Assembly: GCA_031216915.1 (NCBI GenBank)
Contig: CM062290.1
Coordinates: 167,853,453-167,917,452, forward strand
Source: Pictodentalium vernedei
Taxonomy: Eukaryota > Mollusca > Scaphopoda > Dentaliida > Dentaliidae
Reading direction: 5' to 3'
Length of the DNA stretch: 64,000 nucleotides
A program made the position numbers and the translations under genes. Of this stretch, positions 11,195 to 21,330 are shown piece by piece (position 1 is the first letter of the stretch; the number at the start of each line of letters is the position of its first letter). Under the pieces are notes generated by a model. It made no database searches. It saw only the letters and a list, made by a program, of their open reading frames with translations, and was not told the origin of the DNA.

Positions 11195-11924
11195 TGTTTA
11201 CTGATATTTATTTGTTTATTGGTTTGGGGATTTAGCGACTTTTTCAACAGCCAGGGTCATATCGTGTCGGAGACAGTTTTATATGTGGAGAAAGTTAGTC
11301 ATCGATGAGAACGACCAAGCAGAGACGAGTGGTTGTCAACTCCTCAATATTCTTACTCCAGTCCACCCATGCTCGTATCAGTTGGTGTTTGAGGGTTCAT
11401 TGGTGAATTGTAACCGTGAAAGCCTACATGTACATTGTATGTATGGAATTTAGAGTACCGGGAGAAAATAAATCAACAAAGATGAACAACTGGCAGCTCA
11501 ACATGCTAGTAGTATAGGTCGTATGAATCAGCAGTCCTTAAAATTTAGCGTGCCCGATCGCGCGGCGCGCGTAGTGCGCGGGCAAATTAAAATTATCGTG
11601 CGTTATATAAAGTGCGCGCAGGGTTAAAAAAGTAGCGCTTGTACAATTTTAGGTAGTTCATTGAGATATTGGCCGGTTACTGGTTAACAACTTAACAACA
11701 GATAATTTATATTGCAACAACGTAACGTCATCAAAGCCGTTGAGTTCGACTTCTGTGACATCAGCTCACGATGCCATGTACGCGGCTTCCTGTCTGTTGT
11801 TTGATGTGGAGCATGTGTCGGCAGTGCACTCTTTGATCTCAGATCTCTTATCGCAGGGGATCACGTGACATTCGGCGACCGATTCTCCACTCATTCATTG
11901 TCTTTGTCATTACTTCTCGAAAAC

Positions 11925-12233
11925 ATGGACACGGACGAGTCTGTCTCTGATTATCAGTCAAAGGGAAAAACTGTGGGGGTTGAAACCTTCAAGAAATGGA
12001 ACGTTGGTTCACTTATAGGATACCGCACAGGGAAAATCAAGGGCCGTGAGGTAGTCACGGGGGTATGGTGCAAGACCTGCGCAAAACACATTGATAAAAT
12101 CAAGCGGTCCGGTATATTAAAGGGACAAATGCTGATTGAAGACAATGGGAAAAAATATTTATGCTCAATGACGTTGGCTTTCTCGAACCTCCATCTTATT
12201 CCCCCCCCCCCCCCACCACCACCCTTTCTCTAA
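11925..12233 (+). CDS. Short BED/hAT N-terminal-like zinc-finger frame
   Basis: An open frame of about 102 residues begins at the methionine of MDTDESVSDYQSKGK. I prefer this start because the upstream methionine lies in sequence without coding character. Residues 20-75 (KKWNVGSLIGYRTG, then VTGVWCKTCAKHI and IKRSG) resemble the N-terminal zinc-binding region seen in some hAT/ZBED-type proteins, with a C-x2-C pair followed by H. The C-terminus dissolves into a poly-C/proline tract, so the protein is truncated relative to any transposase (normally about 600 residues). It lies just inside element A and is probably the remnant of its first coding exon. Confidence in the family is modest. Confidence 0.45.
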   Translation: MDTDESVSDYQSKGKTVGVETFKKWNVGSLIGYRTGKIKGREVVTGVWCKTCAKHIDKIKRSGILKGQMLIEDNGKKYLCSMTLAFSNLHLIPPPPPPPPFL

Positions 12234-12410
12234 AATCAGAATATAAAATAAAATAAAAATGGGAACGAATATTTATGTTGAACGACGTCCCTCTCATATA
12301 AGTTCGTGGAAATATGGGAATAAATAATATTTATGCTGAATCAGTGAATGTTGTTGGCTTTTTCGGACCTCCGGCTTATATCTCCTCACCACCACCCTTT
12401 CTCTAATACT
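12150..12410. repeat. Direct duplication inside element A
   Basis: AATATTTATGCTSAATSA ... TTGGCTTTYTCGRACCTCC ... CACCACCACCCTTTCTCTAA occurs at 12152-12234 and again at 12328-12405, with a third partial AATATTTATGTTGAACGACG at 12269. The poly-C run at 12201-12213 lies in the first copy. Confidence 0.7.
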
Positions 12411-13050
12411 CAGCCAAAGACATCTCCGCGAGTTGACTGTTGAAAGAATCTGCAAAATCTCTGATGTTATTTGTCATAAATTGATGTTACGTAATAAAAT
12501 CAATAAAAAAATTGTATACGAGTTGGTTTTTCATCTAATTCCACTAGAGGAGGCGAATAAGCTGGAGGTCCGAAAAGGCCAGGGTCCGTCTCCGAATAAG
12601 CCAAAGTCCGAATGAGCCGAGGTCCGAATAAGCCGCATACCCCCAACAAGAACGTTGAAAGTTTCAGAAAGAAACCGTTACCATATTCATTTTGCTAGGT
12701 TGAACATCCGCAGGGAAATACCCGGATAATAAACCATCATCATTTTAACAAATTAAAGTGTTTGAACCATGTAATTTGTCGTAACATTTTATTACGCACG
12801 AGTTTGTGCAGTTTATTTAGTTTAACTCGAAATGTCAAATCACTCGATCTTATACTTGTGCGAAGATACTACCTTCTGTCCCTTTACAAACCAACACAAG
12901 TTAGGCCTATATATTGACGAATGCTTCCGCCTCCGGAATGCATCAGGGTGATTAAATCTACTTGGTTTGTTCCCCGAGGCAAATCAGCGACACTTGTCTT
13001 TTTCAAATTCACCGGAACGGAAGATTTATTATCACAGGACGCTATTTATA

Positions 13051-13606
13051 GATTTTTGAAATGGCTCGACTGGGATTCGAGCCCGTGCCGGCAGACTTCC
13101 CCACGGCACTAACTCGCCTAGCAAATCAATACCAACGCCCTAGACCACTCGGCCACCGGCAGAGTGGTCTAGGGCATTGGTATTGATTTGCTAGGCGAGT
13201 TAGTGCCGTAGGGAAGTCTTATGTGTTATGTTGATTTTTGAAATGGCTCGACTGGGATTCGAGCCCTTGCCCACTGCCGAAAGACTTCCCTACGGCACCA
13301 ACTCGCCTAGCAAATCAATACCAACGCCCTAGACCACTCGGCCATCGGCAGAGTGGTCCAGGGCGTTGGTGTTGATTTGCTAGGTGAGTTGGTGCCGTAG
13401 GGAAGTCTTGTGTGTTCTGTTGATTTTTTAAATGGCTCCACTGGGATTCGAGCCCGTGCCCAGTGCCGAAAGACTTCCATACGGGACCAACTGACCAACT
13501 CGCCTAGCAAATCAATACCAATGCCCTAGACCACTCGGCCACCGGCAGAGTGGTCTAGGGCGTTGGTATTGATTTGCTAGGTGAGTTGGTGTCGTAGGGA
13601 AGTCTT
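13051..13606 (-). repeat. Three tandem palindromes built from a class II tRNA-like sequence
   Basis: Units start near 13051, 13233 and 13422 (spacing 182 and 189 bp). Each is a near-perfect inverted repeat with arms of about 58 bp (GACTTCCCTACGGCAC ... CAATACCAACGCCCTAGACC, then the inverse). On the minus strand each unit reads TGGCCGAGTGGTCTAGGGC, an excellent tRNA A box, and GGCTCGAATCCC, an excellent B box, about 65 bp apart. That spacing suits a Leu/Ser-type tRNA with a long variable arm. The 5' half is also present inverted, which forms the palindrome. The acceptor 5' strand matching TCGAGCC is missing and the anticodon stem pairs poorly, so these are tRNA-derived repeats, not functional tRNA genes. 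Confidence 0.8.
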
Positions 13607-14160
13607 GACGAGTAAAGTAGTTACCGTAGGTCGGGCATTTCCAGGTTCGTTTCGGCTCTCAGTTCAAATTATTGACATCGATCACGTGATGTTTGTCATG
13701 TGCCGCCTACAATCTTTTTCTGCCAGGGTAAAGTCATTCGTCGTAAGGTAAATAGAAGATTATGTCCACCATATGTCTGCGAATATCGGGAAAATATTTC
13801 ATGAGTGGGACGTGTTAGTATAATTTTTTGCGAGCCGCTATAGCTACGAGTAATGCCACCATCGTCGGTACGGTTCAAAATACGAAGTATTCAGTAGTAA
13901 TTGTGGTGAAAAATTATTAGGTTTTTTGACTAAGTCTCGTCATTCGGAAAGCGCGGGCAGCCTTCAAACCACAAGCGCGATACATAGCGCACGTGGTGTT
14001 TTCTAAATTTTAAGGACTGGAATCAGGCCCTATTTGGGAGATTTTTCAGGGAGCAATTCGGGGGAGCCAGTGTTAAATTCCCATAGAAGGAAGGAGACTA
14101 CTTTTGGGGGAGCAATTTGGGGGAGCCACCTTTAGTGTGAAAACCATGATGTTGGGTTTT

Positions 14161-14590
14161 CTGCCTGTCTGTCTGCCTGCCCCCCCCCCCCCCCCCCCCA
14201 CGGGTCCTGCCTGCCTGGCCTCTGGCCAGGCTTAACCTTCCTATCTGCCCCTGGGGTCCTGCCTGCAGGGCCCGCCTGCCTGGCCAGGCCTGCCTGCCTG
14301 CCTGCCTGCCTAACCCGGAATGAGTCGGAGAGTAGTTCGGGCAGGCAGGCATGCAGGTAGGACCTGCAGGGACAGGCAGGACCCGCGAAGCAGTCGTTCG
14401 TGTCATATGTGGAGTCACTCGATCGAGTGACTCCTCGAATTTTGGGTCGAATGTGGAGCCTCGAACGACTCTTCGACTCATTTCAGGGCAGGCAGGCAGG
14501 CCTGGCCAGGCCAGACAGGCAGGCCGTCCCTGCAGGCAGGACCCCTGGGGGCAGACAGGAAGGTTAGGCCTGACCAGAGGCCAGTATGAA
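14161..14590. repeat. GCCTGCCTG-rich inverted repeat in element B
   Basis: About 100 bp at 14210-14315 (CTCTGGCCAGGC, AACCTTCCTATCTGCCCC, CCTGCAGGGC) returns inverted at 14486-14583. Both arms are full of CCTG/CAGG tetramers. The spacer 14320-14485 holds GAGTCACTCGATCGAG and CTTCGACTCATTTCAG, phrases that recur in element C at 26.9-27.6 kb. A run of 18 C lies at 14181-14198. The long frames on both strands reflect the low-complexity composition. Confidence 0.8.
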
Positions 14591-14689
14591 GTGAAACGAA
14601 GGAGTCGAGAGGACAACAAACGCGCTATTGCCTATTCTACCTTTCTAATCTATTATGCATTATACACAACTTCACAATACTGTTTGGTT

Positions 14690-15560
14690 TTACACTGCGT
14701 ATACCAGTTATAGGATAATACATTGCCTCCGGTAGGTTAATAGTACCAAGGGCTAGATGGGCCTGACATGGTACAGTCGACCCATGCTATGTCACCGTAC
14801 TAAACTACCAGGCATTACCACCACTCCACAATACACCCTTACATTACCAATTACCTATACCAGTTATAGAATAATACCAAGCAGTCAATAAGCTATTATT
14901 ATCAAAGGCCTTTCAGGGATATAGCCCACCCATACAATATTTATTTATTTATTTATTGGTGTTTAAGGTCACTTATGTCTGCACAATGGCTAACCATTGA
15001 CCGTGACAGTTTTACGGGAGGAGGAAGCCGGAGTACCCGGAGAGAACCACCGAGCAACGGCGAGCAACTGTCAGCTCCCCAACATACCAACTCCACACAA
15101 GCAGGGTCAGCATTGGTTGAAGACAGGTGCACCATCGACGTGCGGTACGCCTTAGTACACAGCGTCACCGTGCCCCCACGTGGGCAATGGGGGGTGAAGT
15201 GTCTTGCCCAAGGACACACCGCGGTTGCCGCAGGTGGGATTCGAACCGAGGACCTCTCGGCTTGCATCTTGCACCTCTACCAACTGAGCCACCACGCCCC
15301 CCACCCATACAATACCGCCGTTCTAAACTACCAGGGATTGCTCCTCCCCCTCCCTTTGAATACGGCTTGGCCCAACATTACCGACTATATACTTTAATTA
15401 TATTACAAAGCATTAAAGGGAATTAACAGTACTAAATACGAACACTGAACCCCCATGCATTACCCCCGACCACAGTATCACCTGGCTGGCCTGTCTATAT
15501 TACGTATACAAGACATATGAAAACATAACCCATTAAGTTAATACCAGTTACGGGTGACTT
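14690..15560. repeat. Degenerate tandem repeats in element B, split by a SINE
   Basis: The phrases TACCAGTTATAGAATAATACC (14699, 14857) and CTAAACTACCAGGCATTACC (14803, 15331) recur with spacing near 158 bp once the SINE insertion is discounted. A further weaker TACCAGTTACGGGTG lies at 15541. Confidence 0.6.
14940..15301 (-). mobile_element. tRNA-headed SINE, complete, 13-bp TSD
   Basis: This is a 362-bp minus-strand copy. Read on that strand, it has an A box (TGGCTCAGTTGGTAGAGG) and B box (GGTTCGAATCCCA), then GTGTCCTTGGGCAAGACAC, the CCCACGTGGGGGCAC-like body and a TTTATT-type tail (AATAAATAAATAAA). The perfect duplication CACCCATACAATA flanks it at 14927-14939 and 15302-15314, so both ends are exact. 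It is the best full-length reference for the family in this window. Confidence 0.93.
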
Positions 15561-16056
15561 ACAAGTGTACATACCACTACTATAATAGCCACCCCATACA
15601 GGTAATCCCCACCCTCTGGCCAAAACAACGTTATGTCAGTGTCTACAGTGGACATCAATAGCGGCCAACGTCTCTATGAAGTCGCGTGCACATCATGATG
15701 TCATGACATCAATAGCAAACGTCAACTGCTTCGCGGGGAAAAGTTTCAAGAAAACCCCAACATATCTATCAGTTTTCCATCACATTCTCAAACATTATTT
15801 CCATTGCCCAAGTGTACATTTATCATTATACTTATCCTATCATACTATATATGCAGTACGTAAACCACTTTCCGGATCTGGCTGTTTTGAACCATGGTTT
15901 TCACACGAAAGGTGGCTCTCCCAAAAGTAGTCCCCTTCTATGGGAAGTAGTCCCCTTCTATGGGAATTTAGCACTGGCTCCCCCGAATTGCTCCCCGAAA
16001 AATCCCCCAAATAGGGCCTGATTCATATGACCTATACTACTCATGCTCATACCCTG

Positions 16057-16279
16057 CAGTGGTGGGGCAGGGCTTAATTTAATTGCCTATAGTTCGATAA
16101 CAAGTTTCTGTTTGTGTCATAGGGTAAAGCGTTTCACGCCGTGGCAGAATCAACTTCACCAATGGCACAGTTGATGCTGTCAGTGCCTGTTCTGAAACCT
16201 CGCTAAGTTTGCTCAACCAGAGATCCAATGCAGGGCCTCTGCCAGAATAGACCTGTGCACCAATCTTCGAAAGGGGATG
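16057..16279. other. No recognisable feature
   Basis: Single-copy sequence to the right of element B; no gene or repeat can be supported. Confidence 0.5.
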
Positions 16280-16375
16280 GGCTACTCTGGCACCGACGGG
16301 GGCTACGCTTCGACATGCTGAATCTGTGATCTAACATGTCGAAGCGTAGTCTCCTGTCCATGCCAGCGTGGCCTA
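16280..16375. repeat. Short foldback
   Basis: The strongest stem is GGCTACGCTTCGACATG (16301-16317) with CATGTCGAAGCGTAGTC (16335-16351). A weaker match extends outward (CTGGCACCGAC / GTCCATGCCAG). Family unknown. Confidence 0.65.
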
Positions 16376-17028
16376 GAGCCTCTCCCCCCCCCCTCCCCTT
16401 TGTGTTTGCCAGCGTTGCCCCTTGTCAACCCTCTGTCTGGGTATTAGTGTTAGTCCAACTAAGGCCCGAAAGAACCCAGTGACATCACCAATACATTTGA
16501 ATGCAAGGGTTCGGAATGCGCATTTCCCATTTGTCGAATGTGCCCACAAGAGTCAAGTCATCCGACAAAAATGCCGGAGTTCTCCGACGTAGGGCAGGGG
16601 GTCATATACCCACCCCCCCCCCCCCCCCCCCCCCCCATTTCTGCAATCCATCAGTTTCCCGAATTTCGTTCATTTTTTGCTAGAAATGTCCGAGATTCGA
16701 CAGTTTTCAATCTCCCCAATCCCTTCCCGGTCCGCACAGCTGTAGTGCTATTTTAAGGGCAGTACCGATGGGGTTAACACCCTGCTACTGGATTTGATAT
16801 GACATCGCAGTCATCCCGCCATCTTTGCAGTTAATATCGTTTGTGGGGTGGGAAGCAGTTTATTCTTTAACATTTTGTGCGACCGTGTGTGTCCATATTG
16901 ATGAACAGCGCAGAAATGGGTGATCCACTACACAAGGAAAAGGGAGCCTTAAGACAAGTTACTGTTATAACTTAAAATGGAAACACAGCACTTTTTCTGA
17001 CTTAGGAAATCACACGTGTATTCATATG
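16376..17028. other. No gene; two poly-C runs
   Basis: Contains C runs at about 16383-16391 and 16610-16636. The proline-rich frames over the second run are composition artefacts. Nothing else is recognisable. Confidence 0.5.
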
Positions 17029-17099
17029 CGGTAGTTCTAAAATGAGTCCGCAGGTAGAAAAAGAGACTGTAAGAGTCCGTAAGAGACCGCAAGTAAACT

Positions 17100-18145
17100 A
17101 TGGGGGTTAATGTTCTGAAATGAATGGTTTCTGGTTCTTTGGGTTACAAATAATACACATCCGAAATTTGGTATCGATATTTCAACTTTAACCCCTAAAA
17201 TTTCCCTATTAATGTATAGCGCGTTTTCAAACTTACAGACTCATTTTTCGCAAGACGGGCCAAAGAGTCCGCAAATGAACTACTAGTCATAAAAATATCA
17301 AATGAACGGTTTCTGATTGAAAACATTAAAAATAATACATATCCGAAGTTTGGTGTTGATATTTCAACGTTAACCCCAAAAATTTCACTATTAATGTTTT
17401 GCGCGTTTTCAAACTTACAGACTCATTTTTCGCAAGACGGGCCAAAGAGTCCGCAAATGAACTACTAGTCATAAAAATATCAAATGAACGGTTTCTGACT
17501 GAAAACATAAAAAATAATACATATCCGAAGTTTGGTGTTGATATTTCAACGTTAACCCCTAAAATTTCACAATTAATATTTTGCGCGTTCACAAACTTAC
17601 GGACTCATTTTTCGCAAGATGGACCAAAGAGTCCGCAAATGAACTACTAGTCATACAAATATCAAATGAGCGGTTTCTGGTTGAAAACAGTACAAATAAT
17701 ACATATCCGAAGTTTGGTATTGATATTTCAACGTTAACCCCTAAAATTTCACTATTAATGTTTTGCGCTTTCACAAACTTACGGACTCATTTTTCGCAAG
17801 ACGGGCCAAAGAGTCCGCAAATGAACTACTAGTCATACAAATATCAAATGAGCGGTTTCTGGTTGAAAACAGTACAAATAATACATATCCGATGTTTGGT
17901 ATTGATATTTCAACGTTAACCCCTAAAATTTCACGATTAATATTTTGCGCGTTCACAAACTTACGGACTCATTTTTCGCAAGATGGACCAAAGAGTCCGC
18001 AAATGAACTACTAGTCATAAAAATATCAAATGAGAGGTTTCTGATTGAAAACATTAAAAATAATACATATCCGAAGTTTGGTGTTGATATTTCAACGTTA
18101 ACCCCAAAAATTTCCCTATTAATGTTTTGCGCTTTCACAAACTTA
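17100..18145 (+). repeat. 182-bp satellite in the left TIR of element E
   Basis: About 5.5 units, with landmarks GCGCGTTTTCAAACTTAC near 17220, 17401, 17583, 17765, 17947 and 18129. Each unit has an internal dyad, GGACTC ... GAGTCC, around TTTTTCGCAAGACGGGCCAAA. Adjacent units are very similar. The open 83-86-residue frames on both strands repeat with the satellite and are not genes. Confidence 0.95.
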
Positions 18146-18593
18146 CCCTTACTCGTTTTCAAACAGAGATACCGGAAGAAAACCACTGGTCGAATTAACA
18201 ATTAAGTAGGTGTCAAAATTATATTGGATTATCGCTAGCTCTGATGACTGGTTTCCCATTACAAATTTATCAGGGAGTTTCAAGAGTGCAGTTAATACCG
18301 TTCAAGTACATACTCACACTTAATCTTAATTCGTCAATAATCTTTATATCCGTGTCATACTAAATACTCATTGGGTTTTGAAGTTAGAAATCCCAAATTT
18401 CACTATTATTGTATACTGCGTATTGAAAATTTCGGACTCATTTCTAGCAACACGGGACAAAGAGTCCGCAAAAATAACTGTAGATGATAATTCAATGATC
18501 CCTAGCTCAGATATCAAAAGGTACCGCTGTCCATGTGTCCAAGCCTATAAGTGTGATTGTTACAACTGTGAGTAAATCAATAATATAATTAAA

Positions 18594-18962
18594 TTGGACA
18601 ATGATTGGAAAGCGATGAAAATTCCCGACCTTATAGACAAACTACACGCGATTGCAAGAGACCAACTGATGGATATACGGGGTGCTTTGCATGGTTTAGG
18701 CAACTATTCTCTGTCGAAACAAGCAGTTAAATTGCAAGTTAGGCACGACACCTGGGTGAGCATGACACCAGAACAGAGGACTCGACGACTTAATAAACTC
18801 TTCACCTATGTAGCAGAAGATCCCAACAAAATTACATCAACAGACGGATCACTGACAATCCCAAGAGTTGGACCGACAGCAAAAAAGCCAGGACAAACAA
18901 AGAGAGTCAAAACGTGCAGAACCAAAACCACTGCACAATCCACAAAGCGACCAAAAATATGA
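18594..18962 (+). CDS. Unrecognised basic protein frame in the centre of element E
   Basis: The open frame codes 122 residues from MDNDWKAMKIPDLIDKL, the first methionine after an in-frame stop. Residues 1-75 look globular and helical (DQLMDIRGALHGLGNYSL, then QVRHDTWVSMTPEQR). Residues 80-122 are basic (KKPGQTKRVKTCRTKTT), as in nucleic-acid-binding tails. Just upstream, 18515-18575 codes a cysteine cluster (CPCVQAYKCDCYNC) in another frame that ends at a stop, so the ancestral protein may have been longer and zinc-binding. I do not recognise the family. Its place between the TIRs suggests a remnant of the mobilising or captured gene of E. Confidence 0.4.
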   Translation: MDNDWKAMKIPDLIDKLHAIARDQLMDIRGALHGLGNYSLSKQAVKLQVRHDTWVSMTPEQRTRRLNKLFTYVAEDPNKITSTDGSLTIPRVGPTAKKPGQTKRVKTCRTKTTAQSTKRPKI

Positions 18963-19018
18963 CATGACTGAATCCTGTATAGATGTTTCGCAAAATGTAT
19001 ATATATAAAATAAAATTC

Positions 19019-19406
19019 AAAAAAAAAAAAAAAAAAAAAGGTCCCAAAGAGGCTGAGAATAAAAACAGTAGCGAAATGCGCTGTAAAGGCCCAAGGAGGC
19101 TGAAAAAAAAAAAACAGTAGCGAAATGCGCTGTAAAGGCCCAAAGAGGCCGAGAAAAAAAAACAGTAGCGAAATGCGCTGTGAAAGCCCAAAGAGGCTGA
19201 GAAAAAAAAAAAAACAGTAGCGAAATGCGCTGTAAAGGCCCAAAGAGGTCGAGAAAAAAAAAACAGTAGCGAAATGCGCTGTGAAGGCCCAAAGAGGCTG
19301 AGAAAAAAAAAAACAGTAGCGAAATGCGCTGTGAAGGCCCAAAGAGGCGGAGAAAAAAAAACAGTAGCGAATTGCGCTGTAAAGGCCCAAAGAGGCTGAG
19401 AAAAAA
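19019..19406. repeat. 60-bp A-rich tandem repeat, about 6.5 copies
   Basis: Units of AACAGTAGCGAAATGCGCTG, then TRAAGGCCCAAAGAGGCTGAG, then a run of 7-12 A. Length differs mainly in the A run. The long frames on the minus strand (phenylalanine-rich) are translations of this array. It follows the reading frame at 18594-18962 and could be amplified from its 3' end and A-tail. Confidence 0.92.
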
Positions 19407-19580
19407 CACAGGTACTCGGCACAAGCTGGGAAATCGAAAGAAAAATTATATTTGATACCATTTTGAATACATGCTGACGTGCCCCTGTAATACCATTACA
19501 GGGGCACGTCAGCATGTATTCAAAAATGGTATCAAATATCATTTTTCTTTCGATTTCCCAGCTTGTGCAGAGTACCTGTG
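19407..19580. mobile_element. 174-bp foldback MITE with 8-bp TSD
   Basis: The whole element is one palindrome with arms of about 80 bp (CACAGGTACTCGGCACAAGC ... and inverse), centred near 19493. AGAAAAAA flanks it at 19399-19406 and 19581-19588. The flank is A-rich, so chance contributes, but the insertion lies cleanly in the last unit of the 60-bp array. Family unknown. Confidence 0.82.
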
Positions 19581-20344
19581 AGAAAAAAATGAAATATGAA
19601 AACATCTATGAACCTTTTAGTCTTTATTCAAACCTCTGTAGTATGCCAGGTGGTTTTATAACATAACTACAAGTTTGAGCATTTTTTGGATACCACCGTA
19701 TAGGCTATTAACCAGGCAATGTCAATACAAGCATAACCTGGAGGTTCCACCTGGGTTGTCAGATAATTATTATACAAGGGATTATCGTTACCAAACTTCA
19801 GGTGTGTATTAATTAAGCTGTTCTCATCCAGAAAACAATCATTTTGTAATTTTAGGGCTAGTAGTTTTAATTTGCGGTCCTTTTAGGAGTTAAAGTTGGA
19901 ATATCACTTCCAAACTTCGGATATGTATTATTTATACTGTTTTCAACCAGAATTCGTTCATTTTGTATGTTTAGGACTAGTAGTTATTTGGCGGACTCTT
20001 TGTCCCGTGTTGCTACAAATGAGTCCGATAGATTCAATACGCAGCAGTATATAGTAATAGTGAAATTTGGGATTTCTAACTCCAAAACCCAATTAGTAAT
20101 TAGTATGACACGGATATAAAGATTATTGACAAATAAAGATTAAGTGTGGGTATGTACTTGAACGGTATTAACTGCACTCTTGAAACCCCCTGATAAATTG
20201 GTAATGGGAAACCAGTCACCAGAGCTTGCGATAATCCAATATAATTTTGACACCTACTTAATTATTATTTCGACCAGAGAGTGCTAAGTCTGTGGTTCGC
20301 TTGGGGTCTCTCTGTCCCGTCTTGCGAAAAATGAGTCTTTTTAG
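19581..20344. other. Element E interior, right side
   Basis: Positions 19581-19860 are single copy. From about 19980 to 20280 the sequence is the inverse of 18220-18500 (AGTATGACACGGATATAAAGATT; AACGGTATTAACTGCACTC), that is, the inner part of the right TIR. No gene is seen. Confidence 0.6.
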
Positions 20345-21330
20345 GATTAGTAGTTAAGTTTCAATACGTGGTATACAATAATAGTGAACTTTTAGGGATC
20401 AACGTTGAAATATCAACACCAAACTAGTAGTTCATTTGCGGACTCTTTGACCCGTCCTGCGAAAATGAGTCTGTAAGTTTGAAAACGTGCTATACATTAA
20501 TAGTGAAATTTTAGGGGTTAACGTTGAAATATCAACACCAAACTTCGGATATGTATTATTTATACTGTTTTCAATAAGAAACCGTTCATTTGATATTTTT
20601 ATGACTAGTAGTTCATTTGCGGACTCTTTGGCCCATCTTGCGAAAAATGAGTCCGTAAGTTTGTGAACGCGCAAAATATTAATAGTGAAATTTTAGGGGT
20701 TAACGTTGAAATATCAACACCAAACTTCGGATATGTATTATTTGTACTGTTTTCAACCAGAAACCGTTCATTGATATTTTTATGACTAGTAGTTCATTTG
20801 CGGACTCTTTGGCCCGTCTTGCGAAAATGAGTCTGTAAGTTTGAAAACGCGCAAAACATTAATAGTGAAATTTTTGGGGTTAACGTTGAAATATCAACAC
20901 CAAACTTCGGATATGTATTATTTTTAATGTTTTCAATCAGAAACCGCTCATTTGATATTTTTATGACTAGTAGTTCATTGCGGACTCTTTGGTCCATCTT
21001 GCGAAAAATGAGTCCGTAAGTTTGTGAACGCGCAAAATATTAATAGTGGAAATTTTAGGGGTTAACGTTGAAATATCAATACCAAACTTCGGATATGTAT
21101 TATTTGTACTGTTTTCAACCAGAAACCGTTCATTTGATATTTTTATGACTAGTAGTTCATTTGCGGACTCTTTGGCCCTTCTTGCGAAAAATGAGTCGGT
21201 AAGTTTGAAAACGCGCTATACATTAATAGTGAAATTTGAGGGGTTAACGTTGAAATATCAACACCAAACTTCGGATATGTATTATTGTAACCCCAAAGAA
21301 CCAGAAACCATTCATTTCAGAACATTAACC
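20345..21330 (-). repeat. 182-bp satellite in the right TIR of element E
   Basis: About 5 units of the same satellite as 17100-18145, in inverted orientation, e.g. TTCGGATATGTATTATTT near 20535, 20726, 20907, 21089 and 21270. Both arms have expanded, so unit numbers differ only slightly. Confidence 0.95.

Larger units (their letters stand above)
11532..14019 (+). mobile_element. Element A: 2.49-kb hAT-like element with 7-bp TSD
   Basis: Termini are 17-bp inverted repeats, CAGTCCTTAAAATTTAG, flanked by GAATCAG on both sides (11525-11531, 14020-14026). Subterminal regions at both ends are rich in GCGC (e.g. CGATCGCGCGGCGCGCG near 11557; GCGCGATACATAGCGCACG near 13975). It carries one short transposase-like frame (11925-12233), an internal duplication and three tRNA-like palindromes. 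The termini and the zinc-finger frame suggest a deleted hAT relative. The 7-bp duplication could be an 8-bp one with one base lost. Confidence 0.8.
11494..16056. mobile_element. Element B: TIR element, left TIR split by element A
   Basis: The left TIR is seen in two pieces, 11502-11531 (TAGTAGTATAGGTCGTATGAATCAG) and 14020-14160. The right TIR at 15885-16044 is the inverse of the two together: GAATCAGGCCCTATTTGGG, GGAGCAATTCGGGGGAGCCAG, CCCATAGAAGG, GTGTGAAAACCATG. TIRs are about 165 bp. Outermost bases may be CAG...CTG (11494, 16056), but I see no clear target duplication. The interior (14161-15884) holds C/G-rich inverted repeats, degenerate tandem repeats and a minus-strand SINE, with no transposase. 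Family unknown. Confidence 0.75.

Noticed and set aside
13060-13170. Functional tRNA-Leu/Ser gene
   Set aside because: A and B boxes fit, but the acceptor 5' strand is missing and the anticodon stem does not pair; the 5' half is also duplicated inverted.
14098-14713. Open frames of 120-173 residues on opposite strands
   Set aside because: Produced by CCTG/CAGG-rich inverted repeats and a poly-C run; no protein motif.
17326-18201. Repeated 83-88-residue frames on both strands
   Set aside because: They recur with each 182-bp satellite unit and change frame between units.
18806-19605. Phenylalanine-rich minus-strand frames up to 232 residues
   Set aside because: They cover the 60-bp A-rich tandem repeat and the foldback MITE; composition, not a membrane protein.
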